Shown here: piece by piece, positions 33,847 to 37,250 of the stretch
Layout of the letters: the number at the start of each line of letters is the position of its first letter
Position numbering within the stretch: the first letter of the stretch is position 1
From: Candidatus Undinarchaeales archaeon
GTDB lineage: Archaea; SpSt-1190; JASMDC01
Assembly: GCA_030753015.1 (NCBI GenBank)
Contig: JASMDC010000029.1
Coordinates: 7,002 to 44,251 of the forward strand
Length of the DNA: 37,250 nt
Direction: 5' to 3'
Made by a program: the position numbers and the translations under genes
The notes under the pieces: model-generated
The model's database searches: none
What the model was told of the DNA's origin: nothing
Seen by the model: only the letters and a program-made list of their open reading frames with translations

Positions 33847-35714
33847 TGGTCGGGCGCACGCGTGGTCAGATGGCCCTCATGGGGCTCGCGGCAGTAGCGT
33901 TCGTCGTCATCATGATCGTGTACATGATGAGCGGCGGCCAGCAAACGGAAACCGAGATCAGGATCAAGGATATCCAGTCCGCAGGCCTCAAGAGCGAGCT
34001 GGAGAAGGTGGAGACCATCGTCTCGGACATCTTCGAGGAGTCCATCCACTCCTCCGCGCTCGAGCTGGCACGCCACGGCGGGTACGCAAAGGGGAACATT
34101 CCACCCAGGAGCCTGGGCCAGACACCCTACTGGTTCTACCGGGGCAATATCGTCAACATCCCATCGGTGGAGGTCATGACCGGAATGATGAAGGAGCGGA
34201 TGGAGTGGCGCATCTCCAACGAGCTCAATGACCTGCGGAAGAACCTGAGGATGAACATGTTCCGCATCGGCCAACCATCGGTCACCGTCACACTTACCGA
34301 CGTCCAGATCAACGCCAATATGGAGCTACCGATCAATGTTGTCCAGGGTGAGAACAAGTTAAAGACCAAGATCGAGTTCACCCACACAGCGACCCTGCGC
34401 CTCAAGAAGCTTCGCGACCTTGCCGAGGAGTACGTCCGTGAATACGAGAACGCACGCTACATGGAGTCGCAGTGGGAGCACGGCGTGAACAACGATCCAC
34501 GTGTGCCCGAGACCATCGGTGCAGGGGCGGCCGAGACCGGTCCCTGCTCGCACTGCCAGGTCGTCAAGTTCACCAAGGCCGGGATGACCGAGGCGCTGAA
34601 AGAGCACGCTCAGCTCCATGCGTCCATGGAGCTCCAGCGTGCCCGGGGCCTGCCCTTCTTCAAGGAGGACGCTGCCGGCGCGGCCGTCAAGGACATCCAG
34701 CTCGACTTCAAGGTCAATCCCCAGCACCTGAATTTCGAGTTCACGGCCAACAGGGGCGAGGACTGCGAGAGCAACACCGAGGTAAAGCTCATCAACTGGG
34801 GGAATCCCGGTGCATTCCCTACAGGACAATGCCAGCACTCCTACATGGTCGACTACGACCTGCTGGAGTTCCCCGTGGAGATCATCATCCGGGACCTGCT
34901 CAAGATCGGCATGGCCATGACCACCGAGACCGTCGCATCAACGAGCGATCAGGAGGAAAGCGGGACCAAGAGCATAGTAAAGCCCCTGGAGTTCCGCATC
35001 GTGATGGATTCCTACCTCAAGACCGGCGATCCTCGGGCAGTGGACGGCTCGGTCACCGACCCGGAGACCGTCGACAACCTCTGCCAGGGAGCTTGCTCCA
35101 TAGACATCACGGCCACCAACGCCAACGAGGGCACCCTGTTCATCGACTCGTGCGAGTACGGGCCTGGTAAGCATTTCACCGAGTCCAACGTACCGTGCGG
35201 GATCCACACAATCACCTTCACAGCGATCGATCCTCCGGGCAAGGCCAAGTTCGTTAAACAGGACAACATCAAGGAGAACTACCAGCTCGACATCGAGGTC
35301 CAGGACTACGCCTCGGTGAAGGGTACCATCAACATGAAGAACAAGGTGTACTGCACCAAATCCAAGCGCGTGGAGGACAAGGGTCTTGAGACCCTGGCGT
35401 ACTACGAGGGTGATCCGCCGCGGACCATCAGGCTGTTCTTCTACCCGGTCAACCACCGGCTGGGGGAGATGGTGCACGCCGACATCGACAAGAACGGCAA
35501 CTACGAGGTGCCCGTGATCAATCCCGGGACCTATCTTGTGCTGGCCTTCCCAACCGAGGACGCCTCCAACCGCCCCACCCACAAGGTGCTGCCCAAGGGC
35601 CTTGTGATGGACATCCAGCCCGGCTCTAACGATCTGAGCATCGAGCTCGAGCCACTGCGCGTGGAGAAGGTGGGCGACAAGTTCGTCAACGTGGTCGGTA
35701 GCGAGGACTGCTAG
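33843..35714 (+). CDS. Type-B membrane-anchored surface protein B2 (623 aa)
   Basis: It is a paralogue of B0 and B1. The N-terminus MMVGRTRGQMALMGLAAVAF has the same R-G-Q-before-hydrophobic layout as B1. The ectodomain has a helical segment, NIPSVEVMTGMM, LRDLAEEYVREYENA, LCQGACSIDITATN, and KFVKQDNIKENYQ before a carboxypeptidase-regulatory-like domain (GNYEVPVINPGTYLVLAFP). It ends ...VGSEDC. ATG 33843 overlaps the A2 stop (ATGA); ATG 33846 is possible. An upstream extension of this frame lies inside A2 and lacks a signal, so it was not used. B2 has an extra Cys pair (GPCSHCQVV) in the middle. It is inferred to be a membrane-tethered partner of A2. Confidence 0.86.
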   Translation: MMVGRTRGQMALMGLAAVAFVVIMIVYMMSGGQQTETEIRIKDIQSAGLKSELEKVETIVSDIFEESIHSSALELARHGGYAKGNIPPRSLGQTPYWFYRGNIVNIPSVEVMTGMMKERMEWRISNELNDLRKNLRMNMFRIGQPSVTVTLTDVQINANMELPINVVQGENKLKTKIEFTHTATLRLKKLRDLAEEYVREYENARYMESQWEHGVNNDPRVPETIGAGAAETGPCSHCQVVKFTKAGMTEALKEHAQLHASMELQRARGLPFFKEDAAGAAVKDIQLDFKVNPQHLNFEFTANRGEDCESNTEVKLINWGNPGAFPTGQCQHSYMVDYDLLEFPVEIIIRDLLKIGMAMTTETVASTSDQEESGTKSIVKPLEFRIVMDSYLKTGDPRAVDGSVTDPETVDNLCQGACSIDITATNANEGTLFIDSCEYGPGKHFTESNVPCGIHTITFTAIDPPGKAKFVKQDNIKENYQLDIEVQDYASVKGTINMKNKVYCTKSKRVEDKGLETLAYYEGDPPRTIRLFFYPVNHRLGEMVHADIDKNGNYEVPVINPGTYLVLAFPTEDASNRPTHKVLPKGLVMDIQPGSNDLSIELEPLRVEKVGDKFVNVVGSEDC

Positions 35715-35819
35715 TCCCCGAGGACCGCTTCGGACGATCGCCCGCGAACCGGCCTGCACCACGAACAAGATCGTCAGCCTCCACCTGATGGCGATACGAA
35801 CGTGTTCACGGTATTTCCG

Positions 35820-37112
35820 CTAGCCGTCACCTGATAGCAGCCATATCCACAACGGTACGAACGAGATCCCTCCCTCTTTTCTTTCCAGGTTTCTCGTAAG
35901 GATGATCATATCTCTCGTTCTCTCGAAGCGCTCACTGAACTCCATGAGGGCGTTCACCTCGCGTTCGCTGACCGTGTCCGTGTACGTGACGTTAAGCGCC
36001 GACAGCGTCCGGTCCCTGTTCTTTATGATGAAATCGACCTCGCCCTTCCCCTTCCAATAGTAGACGTCCTTGTCCCTCCGTCTCAGCTCCACTAGTACCA
36101 GGTTCTCGGCCAGCTTGCCCTTGTCGCCCGAGAACCTGAAGGACACGGCGTTCCTCAAACCGTTGTCGATGCAGTACACCTTCGATGGAAGGGTCTTCTG
36201 CTCCTTGAAAGAATAGGAGAAATGGTCCAAGATGAAGAAGAGACGCGCCTCCTCGAAGCAGGAAAGGTACTTCTTTATCGTGTCGTACGAGAGGCCCATG
36301 CTTCCGCGCAGGCTTCTGAGAGAGATGGTGCCGGCGATGTTCGTCATGAGGAACAGTGCGAGGTCCCTGACCTTACGACTGCTCAGGTCGTGTCGTTCGA
36401 CTATGTCCTTGTACAGGATGTCGTCAAAGTACTGCGCAAGGAGCCTCATCTTGAACCGTTCGGGTTTAAAGTAGACCTCCGGGAACCCGCCCCGCTCCAT
36501 GTACCGCTCGAGCCGGTTCAGCAGCCGGTGTCTTGTCTCCTCTCCGATAGGACCTCTCCCTCCCTTCCCGACATCGGGCCGCTCGTTACCGAAATCGAGG
36601 AACTCCAGGTATGAGAGTAGGAACACCTCGAACGTGAGGTTCCTGCCCGTGAGGAGCGTGGCGTACTCCCGCTTCAGGAGGGACGAGGAGGAGCCAGAGA
36701 TGACGAACTTGTCCTTCGTCCTTCGGTCGTAACGCTTGCGGATCCAGGCCTCCCATCCCTCCCGACGATGGACCTCGTCGAGGAAGATGTACGCGTTATC
36801 GTCCGGATTGATGGCCTCCCTGTAGGCGGTGTACATCTCGTCGAGCCCGATCCCCGCCAGTGCTTTATCTTCCAAGTTGACGAAGAGGATCTGTTCGGGG
36901 CGGGCACCCCTGTTCAAGAGGTCACCTATCATCTGGTACATCAACGTGCTCTTTCCCGAACGCCTCGCTCCAGTAAGGACCGTTACTTCCCGAACGTCGA
37001 CAGAGGCGATAAGGTCCTCGTATGCCGACCTGTGGACGCCTTCGAGCTCTCCGATGAGGTCCCTTCGCTCCCACCAAGGATTCCAGTCACCCAGCGCCTC
37101 GATCAGCTCCAA
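35820..37112 (-). CDS. AAA-type ATPase of the AAA_14/DUF4143 family (430 aa)
   Basis: The N-terminal ATPase domain has Walker A GARRSGKST (residues ~48-56) and a Walker B-like YIFLDEVHR. Sensor-like FVISGSSSSLL follows, then the LTGRNLTFEVFLLSYLEFL segment typical of this family. The C-terminal half matches DUF4143 (CIDNGLRNAV, LAENLVLVELRRR, DVYYWKGKGEVDFII), which resembles a PD-(D/E)XK nuclease-like fold. The TTG start at 37112 is preceded by GGGGTGAT on the minus strand; no better in-frame start exists nearby. Such genes are common, often mobile or scattered, in archaea, and their role is not settled. The link to the surface genes is probably only positional. Confidence 0.88.
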   Translation of the reverse strand: MELIEALGDWNPWWERRDLIGELEGVHRSAYEDLIASVDVREVTVLTGARRSGKSTLMYQMIGDLLNRGARPEQILFVNLEDKALAGIGLDEMYTAYREAINPDDNAYIFLDEVHRREGWEAWIRKRYDRRTKDKFVISGSSSSLLKREYATLLTGRNLTFEVFLLSYLEFLDFGNERPDVGKGGRGPIGEETRHRLLNRLERYMERGGFPEVYFKPERFKMRLLAQYFDDILYKDIVERHDLSSRKVRDLALFLMTNIAGTISLRSLRGSMGLSYDTIKKYLSCFEEARLFFILDHFSYSFKEQKTLPSKVYCIDNGLRNAVSFRFSGDKGKLAENLVLVELRRRDKDVYYWKGKGEVDFIIKNRDRTLSALNVTYTDTVSEREVNALMEFSERFERTRDMIILTRNLERKEGGISFVPLWIWLLSGDG

Positions 37113-37188
37113 AGTACATCACCCCTGTTACAATATAATGTAGCTTTTCAGTAATATATGTTACGTTTTAATGTGCTTTGTTGCATAA
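37113..37188 (-). promoter_or_regulatory. Promoter region of the AAA/DUF4143 gene
   Basis: The stretch is AT-rich. On the minus strand an ATATATTAC run (~37152-37160) could be the TATA box, which would place transcription start near 37130. The GGGGTGAT Shine-Dalgarno sequence follows, close to the TTG start. Confidence 0.4.
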
Positions 37189-37250
37189 CTAACCTTTTCT
37201 CGGCTCCAATCCCTTGTCCTCTTCGACAGTCAGGTCGACCACCCAGTTGA
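37189..37250 (-). CDS. Possible C-terminal end of another minus-strand gene
   Basis: Reading inward from the right edge on the minus strand, one frame gives NWVVDLTVEEDKGLEPRKG and a TAG at 37191-37189. It looks like an ordinary protein terminus, but only 19 codons are visible and the rest lies outside the window. No product can be named. Confidence 0.25.
   Translation of the reverse strand, partial: NWVVDLTVEEDKGLEPRKG

Noticed and set aside
35715..35819. Gene or terminator between B2 and the AAA ATPase
   Set aside because: No frame with a start signal and no convincing T-run or hairpin was found in this 105-bp convergent gap.

Overview
The window is archaeal and GC-rich. Three genes show this: a CTP-dependent riboflavin kinase fused to a winged-helix domain, F420-dependent methylene-tetrahydromethanopterin dehydrogenase (mtd), and formylmethanofuran:tetrahydromethanopterin formyltransferase (ftr). 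TATA boxes sit about 27 bp from start codons, also an archaeal trait. The organism therefore has an H4MPT-linked C1 pathway. No methyl-coenzyme M reductase gene is visible, so it cannot be called a methanogen from this window, and I cannot place it more precisely.

Most of the DNA encodes large exported cysteine-rich proteins of three paralogous types, named here A, B and C. Type A (908 and 934 aa) has a Sec signal, beta-sandwich-like domains and two tandem eight-cysteine repeats. Type B (600 and 623 aa, plus a left-edge fragment) has an N-terminal pilin-like hydrophobic segment, a long ectodomain, a carboxypeptidase-regulatory-like domain and a cysteine at or next to the C-terminus. Type C (2115, 2087 and 2631 aa) is a giant secreted mosaic. 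In order it has D/G-rich beta repeats, helical Cys-rich blocks, a Kazal-like domain with a WAP-like Cys module, acidic or Pro/Gly linkers, beta-domains and a CDCDC-type terminus.

Layout: B0 (partial, 1-1524); a promoter; then a probable 25-kb unit A1-B1-C1-C2-C3 (1762-26835). Convergent to it is ribK (27506-26853), which is divergent from mtd-ftr (27560-29271). An AT-richer stretch (29272-30121) has no large gene, but I read in it three tandem micro-genes for 25-35 aa single-span membrane peptides that are clearly paralogous. Next come a membrane-anchored winged-helix regulator (minus strand) divergent from A2-B2 (31042-35714), an AAA/DUF4143 ATPase (minus strand) and the edge of a possible further minus-strand gene.

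How they may work together (inference): A and B are made in stoichiometric pairs, because their stop and start codons overlap in both complete copies. With the C giants they probably build a disulfide-stabilised cell-surface structure. The single-pass regulator shares a palindromic TATA element with A2-B2 and could report envelope state to that promoter. The third giant carries the B ectodomain inserted into its own beta-repeat region, which links the B and C families physically. The best candidates for an undescribed system are the A/B/C surface-protein array and the micropeptide cluster.
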